Of a stretch of 64,000 nucleotides of DNA, positions 20,030-31,240 are shown in pieces. The notes under the pieces were generated by a model. That model saw nothing but the letters and a program-made list of their open reading frames with translations, did not search any database and was not told the DNA's origin. A program made the position numbers and the translations under genes. The stretch is from Symbiodinium natans (taxonomy: Eukaryota > Sar > Dinophyceae > Suessiales > Symbiodiniaceae), in the NCBI GenBank assembly GCA_905221605.1, contig CAJNDS010002362.1:403162-467161 (forward strand), in the 5' to 3' direction. Position 1 is the stretch's first letter; each line of letters starts with the position of its first letter.

Positions 20030-20690
20030 GTTTAGGTGAGGTCAGGTAGGGTTCGGGATTTGCGGTTTTGGGGTTTAGTGTTTAGGGTTGGTTAGGTCGG
20101 GTTTAGGTTAGGTAGGGTTCGGGATGTGGGTTTAGGGTTTAAGTTTAGGGTTTAGGATTCAGGGTTTGCGGTCTGGGGTTTAGGGTTTAGGGTTAGGTCA
20201 GGTTAAGGTTAGGAAGGGTTTGGTTAGGTTACATTGGGTTTCAGTGAGGTTAGTAAGGGAGGGTTCGGGATTTGGGTTTAGGGTTTAGGGTCAGGTAGGG
20301 TTCGGGATTTGGGGTTTAGGGTTTCGGGTTTGGGGTTTAGGGTTTAGGGTTTTAGGGTTTGTTTGGTGTTTAGGTTGGGTTGGGTTCGGGATTGGGGGTT
20401 TAGGGCTTAGGTTTAGGTTTAGGGTTTAGGGTTGGTTGGGTTGGGTTTAGGTAGGGTAGGGTTCTGGATTTGGGGTTTACGATTTCGGGTTTAGGGTTAG
20501 GTTAGGTTAGGATGGGTTTAGGGTTAGGTCAGCTTAGGTTAGCTGAGGTTAGGTTGGGTTTAAAGTTTAGGCGAGGTCAGGGAGGGTTCGGGATTTGGGG
20601 TTTGGTTGAGGTGAGGTCAGGTAGGGTTCGGGATTTGGGGTTCGGGGTTGTGGGTCTAGGGTTTAGGGTTTTGGGTTGGATAGGTTGGCT
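20030..20690 (+). repeat. Long degenerate TTTAGGG (telomere-like) array
   Basis: About 650 bp consist of irregular TTTAGGG, GGTTAGG and GGGATTTGGGGTT words. There are intermediate longer units such as GTAGGGTTCGGGATTTGGGG. All lie on one strand, so this looks like a decayed internal telomeric or subtelomeric array. Open frames through it (Gly/Leu/Arg-rich) are repeat artefacts. Confidence 0.9.
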
Positions 20691-21084
20691 TTAAGGTGGG
20701 ATGGTTGTTGTCTGCATTGTCCTGTGCTGGGTGTCTGGTTTGGGCGTTGTTGGTTTCTGAATTGCTGCTTTGGTTTCTGAACCATGGCCGCGCGAATTGT
20801 CCGCCACCCTTTGAGAGTCTTAAGTGCATGAAAGGCATCGGAACAAACCTCGTGGCGATTTCACCGACGCACGACCCAAAACCTCTTATTCCAGCATGAC
20901 AGGTCGGGCTTGTTTGCAGACCTTGACCGAAACGAGACCAAAGATGTCAGATGGGCGCTGGACTACTGGCAGTAGCCCTAGCATCTGTACTTTGCCTTCA
21001 TCGCGCCGACTTCGCAGATTTGGCAGAAATCTGAAATTAATTCATTGGCGCGCGTAAGGCGATCCAAAGGTTCGGCACAGTTCG

Positions 21085-22100
21085 AGGAGTTTGCTTCTCT
21101 TTACTACGGCCGGCCACATAGCACCATGTCTCGCCATCTGCCTGTCTATACAGGCCTTACTCCAGTTGCAGGGAGAACCCAGCCAGAAAGCACTGCGCGA
21201 TGAGTCGTCAGGCTACTTTCTGGCCATCATCGCCGACCAGCTCAAGGCAAGCATTGCACAGCCTCTAGACTCTAGTTGTGAGCACCATTCCGCCGAGTTC
21301 TTCCAGATGGTCCTGCGCAGCTTGTGATTGCCGTGTTGCTTTCGGGCTTCGGCATTGTTCCGGTGGTAATACACCTGCCACAGCTGTGGGACCAATAGGA
21401 GGTGCGGTTGCTTGGTGACCGAACTCTGAACCCTGAACCCTTGAACCCCTTGCAGCACAGCCATGCCTGGCTCCTTATTCCTTGCGCGGGCTTTTCTTAA
21501 GAAAGTTCTACAGTCTTCATCTGTAAGAAGCCTGCAGACTACGGTAGAAGCGGCTGGTGAAAGTTTTGGGTTGGGGGCGCTTGCTTCTCCATTATTCTAC
21601 GGATCTTCGACAGCGCCGGCGCCAACCTTTTATCATGAGGAGTTGATTAGTGAACCAACAGCTTGTTTTTGCATGGCGCCACGCAACACGAGCCATGGCA
21701 AAAGCTATGGACCTGCCAACTGCAATGCACCCGCTTTGGGAGATAGTTGCCCAGGTGTCTTGATGCAAATCGGCCGCTCTACTGTACTTCCACTGTGCAT
21801 ACTGTAGCAAACAACTTGCCCAGCGCAGTGGTCAACCTAGGAGTGCAGTGCCTCTTGCATCACGCTCCTCGAGCCGCAGCTTGTCTTTCAAAAAGGCACA
21901 TATTCTCACAGCCTGGATCGGAATATGCACCTGCGCGTGCCACTAAGAGCATGCGCAGCATCTATGCAACCAAGCGAAGGCAGGCTACTGAGGCCAAGCT
22001 TCTTACAGCTTCCGACCTTAGCAGATTCCCGCACTGTCCAGGCACCTTGGAGTCTTTGTCCGTGCCGCGGACATTGCCGGGCAGCAGCTTGGCTGTCTAC
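21085..22100 (+). CDS. Candidate exons of an unrecognised gene
   Basis: Possible exons lie at about 21153-21245 (after TATACAG; reads ALLQLQGEPSQKALRDES), 21463-21600 (SLFLARAFLKKVLQ) and 21695-21760 (MAKAMDLPTAMHPLWEIVA). They have AG|G-type starts and helical composition, but the frames were not joined. They may be the 5' part of the coiled-coil gene downstream. Family unknown. Confidence 0.25.
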
Positions 22101-22484
22101 ACTTGAAAGACAGCAAGGGGCCACTGTGTGGCCAGAAGCTCCTGAGAACACTACCCCTTAGCCCTCCTTTGAGGCAAGCCCGGGGCAAAAAGAGCTCAAA
22201 TCACATCCTTGGGACTTCCTGGAAGTTCCTGCAATTCTCGACTGTGCCGCCAATCGTAACTGCACTGGCACATTACTTGACATTGACACTTGGGAGCCCG
22301 ACAATAGTTGGCTCCTGAGCTTCAGAACGAGTGAAGCGCAGGCAGGGCATCGCGAAGTTGCGGGCCTTTCTCCGCTGCTTGGGTGCCTGGACAATCATTG
22401 GAGAGGCTTTGCTCATCAAATGGCCTCGCGGCCTTATCTGCTTGATTCAGCTTGATCATTCAATAGCTAAACAAATAGGAGCAG

Positions 22485-22580
22485 AAGGAGGGGGGGGGCT
22501 AGATATGTGGGGAGGGGGGGGGGAGGGGGGAGTGAAGTTATGGCAAGAGGGGGGGGGGGGGGGGGGGGAGAGGGGGCAAT
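22485..22580. repeat. G-rich low-complexity tract
   Basis: Runs of 5-20 G residues are interrupted by A and T. The tract could form G-quadruplexes, and the reading frame through it is not coding. Confidence 0.9.
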
Positions 22581-23043
22581 ATGGCCCCCCCATCACTGCT
22601 CGTTTTCACATATTTTTCATGCTACGTGTGGGATTGGCACCGCGGGCTTTGCCCTTGCTCACGAAAAAGCATTGTCGAGGCCGCGATCTCAAGTTGTACA
22701 CCTTGACATGACATTCAACAATTGCAACGTGCTGAGGTGGCTTGCACAATCGTGCCGAGCACGCAGAGCGGGCAGCACAGCACTGGCAGAATTTGTGGGA
22801 GGAGTCCTTTCGCAGCTTAGATTCCAACAAACAAGCAGAAAATATCAGCAATGTATGACGCATGATTTTGCGACTGCCGACTTGCGAACTCAGGGAAGGT
22901 CGTGGACGTGCGTCGTACAGCAGACACCTCCAGCCTGGGCAGCTTGAATGCTTTAAGTGCTTCGGGCCTAGACTAGAGACCATACTATAAGACCCCTTCA
23001 GCTCCACTCTGTGTATGTGTGTCGTGACTTGATCAAGGCTACG

Positions 23044-24560
23044 AGGTGCAGGTGTCTGACCTTCTCAATGCCCTTAGCAGCAGCAATCGCGAGCGCGAGC
23101 GGCTGGCCAAAGAATTGGACAGCTTGCAGCGAACCTTCCAGGCCTGTGGCCTGTGGCACTTTGCATCACATTTTGCCATGGTGGGTATGAAGTTGCACGC
23201 GATGCGTTTGCTGCTTTTGCTTTATCGCGGTTCGGTGCATGACAGTCCGCGACCGACACGCAGCTGTGGCATCGCTATGGCCAAGAGCTGCAGCTAAGGC
23301 GAGAGTTGGGTGTTGCGTTTTCTTGCGTTGTTGCTGGTGCCCTTCAGTTCAATTCCTGGCAAGAATGCGAAACGGGGAACACTTCTGGTCAAATCTGGGC
23401 GTGTCTGACGGTTGTAGATTCGCAGCTGCAAGCTGACATGTTTGGCACGTTGCATTGTGCGATTGGCTCAGCCGGCTCAGCCCTCTCGGGTGCAGGCAGC
23501 TATGGGGTGCTACTTCCGAGCAGTTCGGTCACTGCGCACCTTCCCTGCACTCATGACAGTTGCTTTCAGACTTGCTCATGTTCAATGTGCAATCATAGAC
23601 CGAAAACTGCTCGAAGCTCGAAGTCTTCGGAGTCAGAGTGGCGTTTGTTTGCTGAGTCCACGCTAGACGCTAGATGCCTCTCTGAAACGGTCTGCAAAGT
23701 GCTGAGATGCTCATGCGTCTCAGCGTCCTGACGTCAGGAGGTGCTTCAGCGGCAGCTTGCCGCCGAGGTGGCCGTGGCAAGGCAGCTCCGCACAGACCTT
23801 ATCGAGGCCCGAAAGGTGAAGAAAGGTGACTCTTGTAAGAAAGCAAGGACGACGGCAAGGTGGTGATGGGGCAGGGGGTCGCGGATCATCTTGCAAGTGC
23901 TGCTCCTAGTCTGGCTGTAGATGCTCGTGGGTGACGGTCCAGACGTGACTTTCATTGGCACGCTGAAGCACTTGAAGATCCCTTCTTCAGTGGCTCCCCT
24001 TGCAGATCTTGCATCCCGTCCCCGCAAGCGCATCCTAGCAGCGGAATCAAAACAGCAACTGACAGGCGCAGCGAAACCAGAGCATGGCCGAAGCTGAGCG
24101 CACCGACGCTGATGCGCGCGCCAAAGAAGCGGTGCGGGTCTTAGTTGCAGCAGTCGGTAGTCACCACAGAGTCTGGTCTTTCTCTGTCGGATGTTGTCAA
24201 GGAACGCTATGCACAAGAAGCAAAGAACTACGTCCACAAGCAGGCCGGCTCTTGCTTGAACAGTTCATGTCATCTTCCTGTTGGCTCTGAGGACATTGTC
24301 CGTCCGTTTGTGTGGTGTTCATGGTAGCCAGCAAGTTGGAGATTTGGGGGGGAGTTGTGTAGATCTGGTTGACAAAATAGCCACACATTCCAGGACGTGA
24401 GCTGCCACCGCCTTGTATCCAGGTAGATGATGCTCTGCAATTACAGCGGACGCACCTCCAGGAAGAGCTGGAGGTGGAAAGGAAGGCGTGGCGCCAGGAT
24501 GCGGCCACTGCCATCCCCTTGCCTTTGGCAAGGGAGGTGCATCGCTTGATAAAATGAGTC
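23044..24560 (+). CDS. Exons of an unrecognised coiled-coil protein
   Basis: Three short exons have clear heptad-like character: 23046-23142 (VSDLLNALSSSNRERERL then AKELDSLQRTFQ), about 23738-23816 (EVLQRQLAAEVAVARQLRT then DLIEARK) and 24423-24556 (DDALQLQRTHLQEELEVER then KAWRQDAA). A fourth at about 24084-24160 gives AEAERTDADARAKEAV, and another at 24190-24240 gives VKERYAQEAKNYVHKQAG. All are on + and separated by non-coding DNA of 0.3-0.6 kb. The protein is a long coiled coil, as in cytoskeletal or centrosomal proteins, but nothing identifies the family. Confidence 0.5.
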
Positions 24561-24912
24561 TGAGATTGCATTCCGGTGCATTCCTTCCACTGCCAAACTA
24601 GGACCCAGCTGGTGAAGTACCAGTACAGTCACCAACAAAGCCAGAATTTTCTTACAACCTTGGCAGCCATCGCAGATGTGAACAAGCATTCAGCAACCAG
24701 GGATCGGCACGTCTTCGCACACTTGCTGATGACATGTGAGACCAATGTACTCATCAGGATTATCTGCACTTGACGTCAGTTGTGATTCGATGGCCTGAGT
24801 TGCGCCCGAAAACTTGTAGACTCAAAGCATCTCAGAGGCTCCGGTAGGTCAAACTCTTGCCTGCTTGTGCTAGTGCGAGAGTAGAGACGCACCAAGTCAA
24901 GTGCTTAGAGAT

Positions 24913-25050
24913 GCAGAAAACTCATGCTCAAAGTGCCACAGAGGCACCAAGTCCTTCTCAAAGTACCTCAGGCATGCAGAAAACTAATATTTCAAAGTAC
25001 TTCAGAGACGCACCACGTCTTTCTCAAAGTAGGCAGAAAACTCATTCTTG
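24913..25050 (+). repeat. Tandem repeat, about 60-nt unit
   Basis: Units begin CAGAAAACTCATGCTCAAAG at 24914, CAGAAAACTAATATTTCAAAG at 24976 and CAGAAAACTCATTCTTG at 25034. A partial unit lies upstream. The spacing is 58-63 nt and the copies are diverged. Confidence 0.7.
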
Positions 25051-25489
25051 AATCTTGCTGTCGCCGAATGACAACAGATCAGGCATCCACACACGCTGAC
25101 GTGTAGGTGTATAGCCCCTATCAATGGTGTGCGGAAGGAACCCCTTGCTTCGGCAGATCTCGCTCTCTGAGGGTATTGCACAGCAGGTGCTTGCTGCATA
25201 TGCAGATCTTTGGCGCTGTGCGTGCGGCCAGGCAGGAGACAACATGAGACAACATGAGGGTGACACACCGACAGACAAGCACCAGGGAGCTTCTCAGGGC
25301 ACAGCGAGCGCAGCCTACCACATGCTTACAGTCTGAAAGGTCCTGGGCCTGCACAGAAACCGGGCCGAGCGAGCCTTGAGGCACTGGTCATCGCAAGACC
25401 GCTGCAACTTTATGTTTTGTGTGCGGTCTGCTTACTCCCGCGCAAGAGGCGTCTTCGGGATCTTGATGCTTGTGCCATGCTGCTTCCAC

Positions 25490-26140
25490 CACAGGATGAG
25501 ATGCTTCAGGACTGGTTAGATCGCGGCGCACCCTTCAGCGGTTGTTTTTGGCTTCACGGAGGTTGCGACACTAAGTTTGGTGAAGCAGGCAGTAGTCGGA
25601 GATGCATTTGACCCCAGAGCAGGTCTTCTTGTCAAGCAGGGTTTTGCTTGGGAAAACCGCGCATGACTAAAACATAAATGTGAATCGAATCCTTGTTGCA
25701 CGCGCAGCGCGAGCAACACAGCACAGTCATTACAACCATCCTCCATGCATCTGGCATCGCAGGAACCGTTGCGGCGGGCAGTTGGCGAACCTGCTGCCAA
25801 AAGCCTGGCGGAGGCCACATAGCAAGAGAAAAAGCAGTGAAGAGAGGAACCCAGCAAGTCCACATCGTGGCCATTGAGGAGTATCAGAGTCGAGCAGTTC
25901 AAAAATTAAGTTGCCGTGGCATTGGCAGTTCTGAAGGCCTTGGTGGCGGAATTGGAGCAGTGTCACATCTCAGCTCTGAAGCGGCTTCCATAGCAAATAG
26001 CTGCTATCAGCTGGAGAGGAGGCATCCGTATGATTAAGAATGTGTCTAGTTGACAGCACGGGCTGGACGGAGCGACCGGAAAAGGTTCTGCTTCTCCCGC
26101 TTAGGTCGAACAACGACTTGGACGGCTGGAGCAAGACAGG
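25490..26140 (+). CDS. Further candidate exons of an unrecognised gene
   Basis: Likely coding pieces are about 25494-25540 (DEMLQDWLDRGAPF), about 25850-26037 (QQVHIVAIEEYQSRAVQKL, ending YD then stop) and 26105-26139 (VEQRLGRLEQDR, AG|G start and GT donor). The last is coiled-coil-like and may continue the gene upstream. The pieces could not be joined with certainty. Confidence 0.3.
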
Positions 26141-26301
26141 TGTGGGTCATCGCGACCAGTTGAATCTGCGGAGCTACGTGTTCTTTGGCTGAACATCTCT
26201 TCGGGGATTTGAGATGTGCCAGGGGTGCCTGGGGGTGGGGGCCGGGGGGGGCACCTTAGCCTCACTTAAGTTTTGTCCATTTTTGTCCCTCCCTTTTACT
26301 T

Positions 26302-26456
26302 GATGGTGTGGCGTCCGTTCCAATCCATGTGAGGCAAATTCAGGCCAAAGATGCCCTCGCAGCATTTGTTGCACCCGTGCACGCTTACCTCCGGGTCCAG
26401 GAAGTACGCCTGCGCAATGATGGGAAGGAGCGCAATGTTTACCGAAGCCTGCATGC
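26302..26456 (-). CDS. Candidate terminal exon of a minus-strand gene
   Basis: On the minus strand, an acceptor TTTTGCATGCAG|G (intron end at 26457) opens 51 codons to TAA: ASVNIALLPIIAQAYFLDP, EVSVHGCNKCCEGIFGL, NLPHMDWNGRHTIK. Third-position GC is about 76 percent, against 56 percent for the competing + frame. A membrane-like minus-strand stretch (GTMFVSLITVMVLSIF) lies at about 26950-27020 and could be an upstream exon. If real, this gene converges on the + genes to its left. The + strand also has an open frame here (AKDALAAFVAPVHAYLRV), so the strand is not settled. Confidence 0.35.
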
Positions 26457-27204
26457 AAAAGCGCACTATCTACAGCTCGAGTGGAAGCTAGCTTTCGTGG
26501 CCCATGCTCTCAAGTCAGTTTGAGTTCTACTCAGTGCAGTGAATGCAGCGACAGAGAATGTAAGAGATCCGGCTCGTCACCAGATGGAAACATGATTCTT
26601 GCCGAGGCCACTGCGAGCCAGGACAATGATCCTGGCCTCTGAGAACCGTTAGCCAACAGCACCAAAGATGTGCTCGGGCCATGTGTGCAGATGCGAAAAA
26701 TTCCTTTGAAGGCATTGGATGCCATACTGCACTGTAGCAACAGACTTGCAAGAAAGCCCGTGTAAACCTATGTATGTCGAAGGTGATTGAAGAACAGGTG
26801 TGCGGCGCTTGACTTCTTAGTGCTGCGTCTTGGTTCATACACTGGGCAGGCTGGAGCTGCTCGTGTCCGCGAATCTCCGCGTCTGCGGCGGTCTCAACAA
26901 CATGGAATTTGGCACTGCAAACTATGCAGATGGCTTGAAGCATTGCCGAAAAATGCTAAGAACCATCACTGTGATGAGTGACACGAACATCGTGCCTCTG
27001 CTGGCGATGTACAACTTCACCAAAGCCGCATCAAGGACGGGCAGCACTGCACGGCAAAGCGAGAGCACACCCGAGCGAAGTACCAGGAACGACCAGTTTA
27101 CTGTCGGTACAGGGACACCTTAAATCGACGAGCGAGTGCCCGATTGTTTGTCCCCCCACACCATGAAAAAGGAAATCAGGGGCCGCCCCTCATGTTTGTA
27201 GGGG

Positions 27205-27419
27205 AAGGAAGAGGAGGAGGAGGAGGAGGAGGGCCGATACCCTCGATTTCTTGATCTCGTTGTACTCTCACTGTCTCTCACTCTCACTCTCAAGTATAGT
27301 AGATCCGACTCAGGGTGTTCGTTTCTTCTTCCAATGATGCCTCGGGCTGTCTTTGCATCTGACCGGCGACTTTCAGACTCCCGGACAGCTAAAAATCCTA
27401 AACCCGCCCTAAACCCTAC
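27205..27419. repeat. GGA microsatellite and a nearby CCCTAAA-like run
   Basis: A (GGA)n run lies at about 27208-27232, CT-rich DNA at 27262-27295 and a short degenerate CCTAAACCC run at 27391-27419. A long minus-strand ORF (27120-27536) with a poly-Ser stretch is the shadow of the GGA repeat. Confidence 0.8.
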
Positions 27420-28133
27420 ACTACTGCACAAGCATGGGACAGTTCTTTCAGGCGGCCTCCCTACCTCTCTGCGCTGATCCATGAACTGCCAGCCCGGCAC
27501 AACTTTGCAAACCCGCATGAGCCCTTCCCAACGCATCCCATCTGACGCAAGGTATCAGCACAAGAAGACCCACAAGCTTTTCATTCGTGTTCGGTCGCAA
27601 AGTTGGTCTTTATGAGACCATGACATCCTGCAGCTCGGGACGGAGAGGGTTGGCCATTCTAAGGTCCTTTACAACGGCGAAGTTCAAAAGGTTTCGCACC
27701 CAGCAACCGAGCATCGCTTGGGATTCGCTTTGAACGTGTGCATGACAGACACCAGCAATGGCATGCACGAAAACGCGTGGACATGTCAAGGACTCGCTGT
27801 ACCAGACACTGGGAATCGCACAGCACGATGAAGAAAAAAAGCTCAGGGTTTCAAGGCTCTCTGGGTTCTTGATCCCTAATTAAACTCCTCAGGCCCCAGT
27901 CTCTAAGGACAATGGGGCTCCCAGGGCCCCCGGACTGGAATATCAGGCCATCAAGGCTTGGCAAGCGGACAGGCCTGAGCACCGCCTTCAATTTCAGAAA
28001 ATCTTCCGTTCAAAAGTCTCCAAGGCCATTCAGGGGTCGGGAGGGGTGTGGAGGAAAGGTGGGGCAATTCCATTGGGCGGGGGGGCCCGGTCTCTAAGGG
28101 CACCTCTGACGCCCGAAGCGAAACCAGTTTGCC

Positions 28134-28526
28134 TTGGAAAGTGAACAAGTTTTGCCGTCCGAGGTTTGCCATGGAACGGGCAGGCTCTGTCCTCTTGAAA
28201 AGATGCTCGGCAAGAACCTGTTGTGCACGCGGCCATTCTTTAGCCGTTTGCTTCTATTTGCAGGGTATGGAAAAGCCAAATTGAGCGTGAGGTGGGAGGA
28301 GCTGGTGGCAAGATACACGCCAACTGCAGAGCTGGCTTCTCAGAACATGCCATTGCTGCCCACACTTACTGTGGCAATGCGCTGGGCTGAAAACAAAAGC
28401 AGAGCAACTGCCCTGCAAGGGCATGCCCCGTTCTTTACACAGCCTATGACTTCCAGGCCCCCAGGCGCCTTCTGTTGGATGTCCGAGCTTGTGGTTGCTT
28501 CAGTTCATTTTTCCCTACAGCTGTGA
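28134..28526 (+). CDS. Unrecognised 130-codon open region, possible exon from about 28266
   Basis: The most coding-like portion starts after TTTGCAG at 28266 and reads YGKAKLSVRWEELVARYTP, then TLTVAMRWAENKSRATALQ, with helical composition. The frame is open from 28134 to a stop at 28526. No motif or family was recognised. Confidence 0.3.
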   Translation: MESEQVLPSEVCHGTGRLCPLEKMLGKNLLCTRPFFSRLLLFAGYGKAKLSVRWEELVARYTPTAELASQNMPLLPTLTVAMRWAENKSRATALQGHAPFFTQPMTSRPPGAFCWMSELVVASVHFSLQL

Positions 28527-28529
28527 ACC

Positions 28530-31200
28530 GTTCCGACATGGCGACTACGCATCTGTAGGAAGCCCGACCACGTGCCCACATCGTGGTGACTGTATATGCG
28601 CATATACCGCCACCTGTAGCAACTGAGCAGAACCGGCTGCACAAAGAGAGGGCTCCTGTGGACTCAGCGGCAAAGGGTTTTGCATATTGACAAGTCGCCT
28701 TTTTGGCAGTCGACAGTCGCGAACAGCACCCGCGCCTTCCTGCACGCAGAACCAAGTCAGTGCTCAACGTGGGAGGTGGAGTCAAGTTGTGCATTACAAC
28801 ATCAGCCTTACCTGGGAGCGCTACTCCAATCGGAAGCAATCCCAACTCCCATCAATCAGAATTTGGCTTTCGGTCGTCTGCTTCAGCATGTTCCTGGGAT
28901 AGGGAATTCTAGTCATGACAGACCCAGGTCTTAATAGCATGAGGTCCAAGCATTGGCTTGCTAGCGGCTTACAAGCACAACGTTTCCACATGTTTTCGCA
29001 GGAAAGAGGCCACGCCATCGTGGCAACGCTGGCCGCGGCAAGTTTGGTGTTGGCTTCGGCAGAAAACCAGCCAAGCTCTCTCCGAGCTCCGCCCGGCACT
29101 GCAGGCTCGACCAAAGCTAGTCCTGCAAGAGCCACTGGAGAAGTATAAGACTAGTATAAGTAGATGAAGTAGATGGTGATACATGGCAAAAGCAGGTGGC
29201 CTTTGAGTGTTTCTGATCTGCGTGCTGCGTGGGGCACTTGGAATGCCCAGGAACTGCAGAAAGAGACGAGTGACAGCAAGGCCCGAGTCCGAGATTGTGG
29301 GGCCTGAGCCCAAAAGCCTTTCTTCTCCGACTTCTCCCACCGAAAGGCACCGCAGGAGATTGTTAATTCCGACAGTTTGACTCACTGTTTGGGCCCCACG
29401 GACTTCTTGAGTTCCTGATGCATCTTTCGCATGTGTGCTCCAGCCGAGAAGGGTGTGTCAAAGTAAAAAGCGATGGAGGGCAAGAGCAGCAAGAGCAATT
29501 TCGAACCAGCTGCTTTACTACCCCCACGATGCAGCTCGTAGTCAGACATCGAGAACGTCCTCTGACTCTGGTACTACATAGGATTGTAACAGGGGGGTTA
29601 CTACAATCCCGATTAAGGACTGCGAGTATAAGGGGGAACATCCCACACATACTCAATGTGGCAGCATCGGGCACTGCAATGGCTGCAGCGGTCCATGGGG
29701 CAAGGGCGCCAGCCGCCCCCCCAGAGTTGCAGCAGAGTGTTACTTTTGGCTCAGGTTAGCTATGATAGTGACGGTGAGGTGACGCTCTGACTGACACCCC
29801 AAATAAATCGTGCGCACTCCCCATGGCTTCTTGTAGCTTGCAAGAAGGGCCAGCAAATGGGGCTGCTGGCCTCCTCACACGCGCAGGTCAGCATTCTGCT
29901 TGCTCATGGGGCGGGCCACACACACCCCGAAGCGGACGAGGGCTGCCCCGCCCCCGCCCCGCATTTCGCTTAGAAGCCACTCTTTCCGTTTTTTTCAAAG
30001 AACACCAGCCAGAATGTTGCACCCTGTTTTGTGAAAGCCTCCTGAATAAAGTCAAAATTGGCTGGGCAATTCATGACACCCTGACTGTTTGGGGGTGCGC
30101 GGTGGGATCCTGAATTAAGTCAAATCATCGGGGGCCCCTTTTCAAACATATATATATATATACATATTTATTTATAAACTCCCTACTGAAATCATATAAA
30201 CCCGTGGGCCATGTAAACAGGGCGAACCAGCTTCGACTGTTCCGGGGGGGGGGGGGGGCCAACACTAAAGAGGGTGCAACAGTACGATCAATCCACACAT
30301 GAGCGGAGTGTTTCCACATGCCCTCCCCCCCACCCAGCCCTTGGCTGTAAGCCATGCTTTCTTCAAGTTGGCGCACCGCAGTTTAAATCTTGCCAGTTTA
30401 AGACCACGGCACGCAGGTGCATAGCACGAAGCGCAGACAAGCGCAGATCTAGGTGTTTTTGTCTCGTTTGTTTGTTGTGGGTTCTTTGTTCCACAATTTT
30501 GGGGATAGCTGTTGCTCAATTTTAAGACGTCTCCCGCCCAGTCCGTGTTTCGAGAACTGAAACAAACCAGCTAGTCAAATCCTGTAGCACTGACAGCGGC
30601 TAAATTCCGGTGTGGCCTGTACTCGAGGTGCGCGCATATAGCGGCCGAGTGCCTGAGAACGTCCACGGTACTGCCGGGAGGCCATGCAACCAAGGGCAGC
30701 CAAGGGCAGAGGTGGGTTTTCTGACACAATCAGGCGGCGCCTGGTTTTGCTGGATAGGCACCAGAAACAAACGTCACTGAAAAGTCGCACCTCTAGATTC
30801 TGAATCATAGCAATAGCCCATGAGCTTCTTACAATCATGCTGAAGCGAGGCCTTGGCCTGACGTGGTAAACTTTGTTGTGGCCTGGTGCTTTGCAGGTAC
30901 TGGAGCATGGACACGCATCCTCAGCTTCCCGAAGAAGCACATGTTTGCAACAAACATGATGCTCTTTTGCTGCAAAGTGACCAGATGAGAGGTTGAAGAC
31001 ATGCATCACAGGTCCACCGGGGAACCATGTCATTGTGCCTTGGGCGCCAGGCATGCTTTGCTTTGACGTGTTGGATGGCTCAAGCTTTCAAGTATCCAGT
31101 TGACCCAAATTCAATTGAGTTCAAGCGAGAGCGCAGTGCAAAGGTCCGATCAAATAATACCGCTTCAAGAATCTTACCATCAAACATCGATACAAAGCCA
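28530..31200. other. Region without a convincing gene
   Basis: Weak possibilities only: a + segment at 29004-29146 with a signal-like hydrophobic stretch (IVATLAAASLVLASA) after TTTTCGCAG, and an open + frame at 29418-29759. A (TA)n run lies at about 30150-30166 and a poly-G of 14 at 30245-30258. Nothing could be joined into a gene. Confidence 0.4.
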
Positions 31201-31240
31201 GTGTGCCGAGCCTGGACAGTGCGTATGGGCCAGACAGCCG

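Noticed and set aside
20030-20690. Gly/Leu/Arg-rich open frames in the telomere-like array
   Set aside because: Repeat artefact without splice context.
27120-27536. 138-codon minus-strand ORF with poly-Ser
   Set aside because: It runs through GGA and CT repeats, and composition is explained by the repeats.
29737-29755. ACTTTTGGCTCAGG resembling the 3' part of the dinoflagellate spliced leader
   Set aside because: Only about ten bases match, the adjoining bases differ, and no gene starts directly after it.
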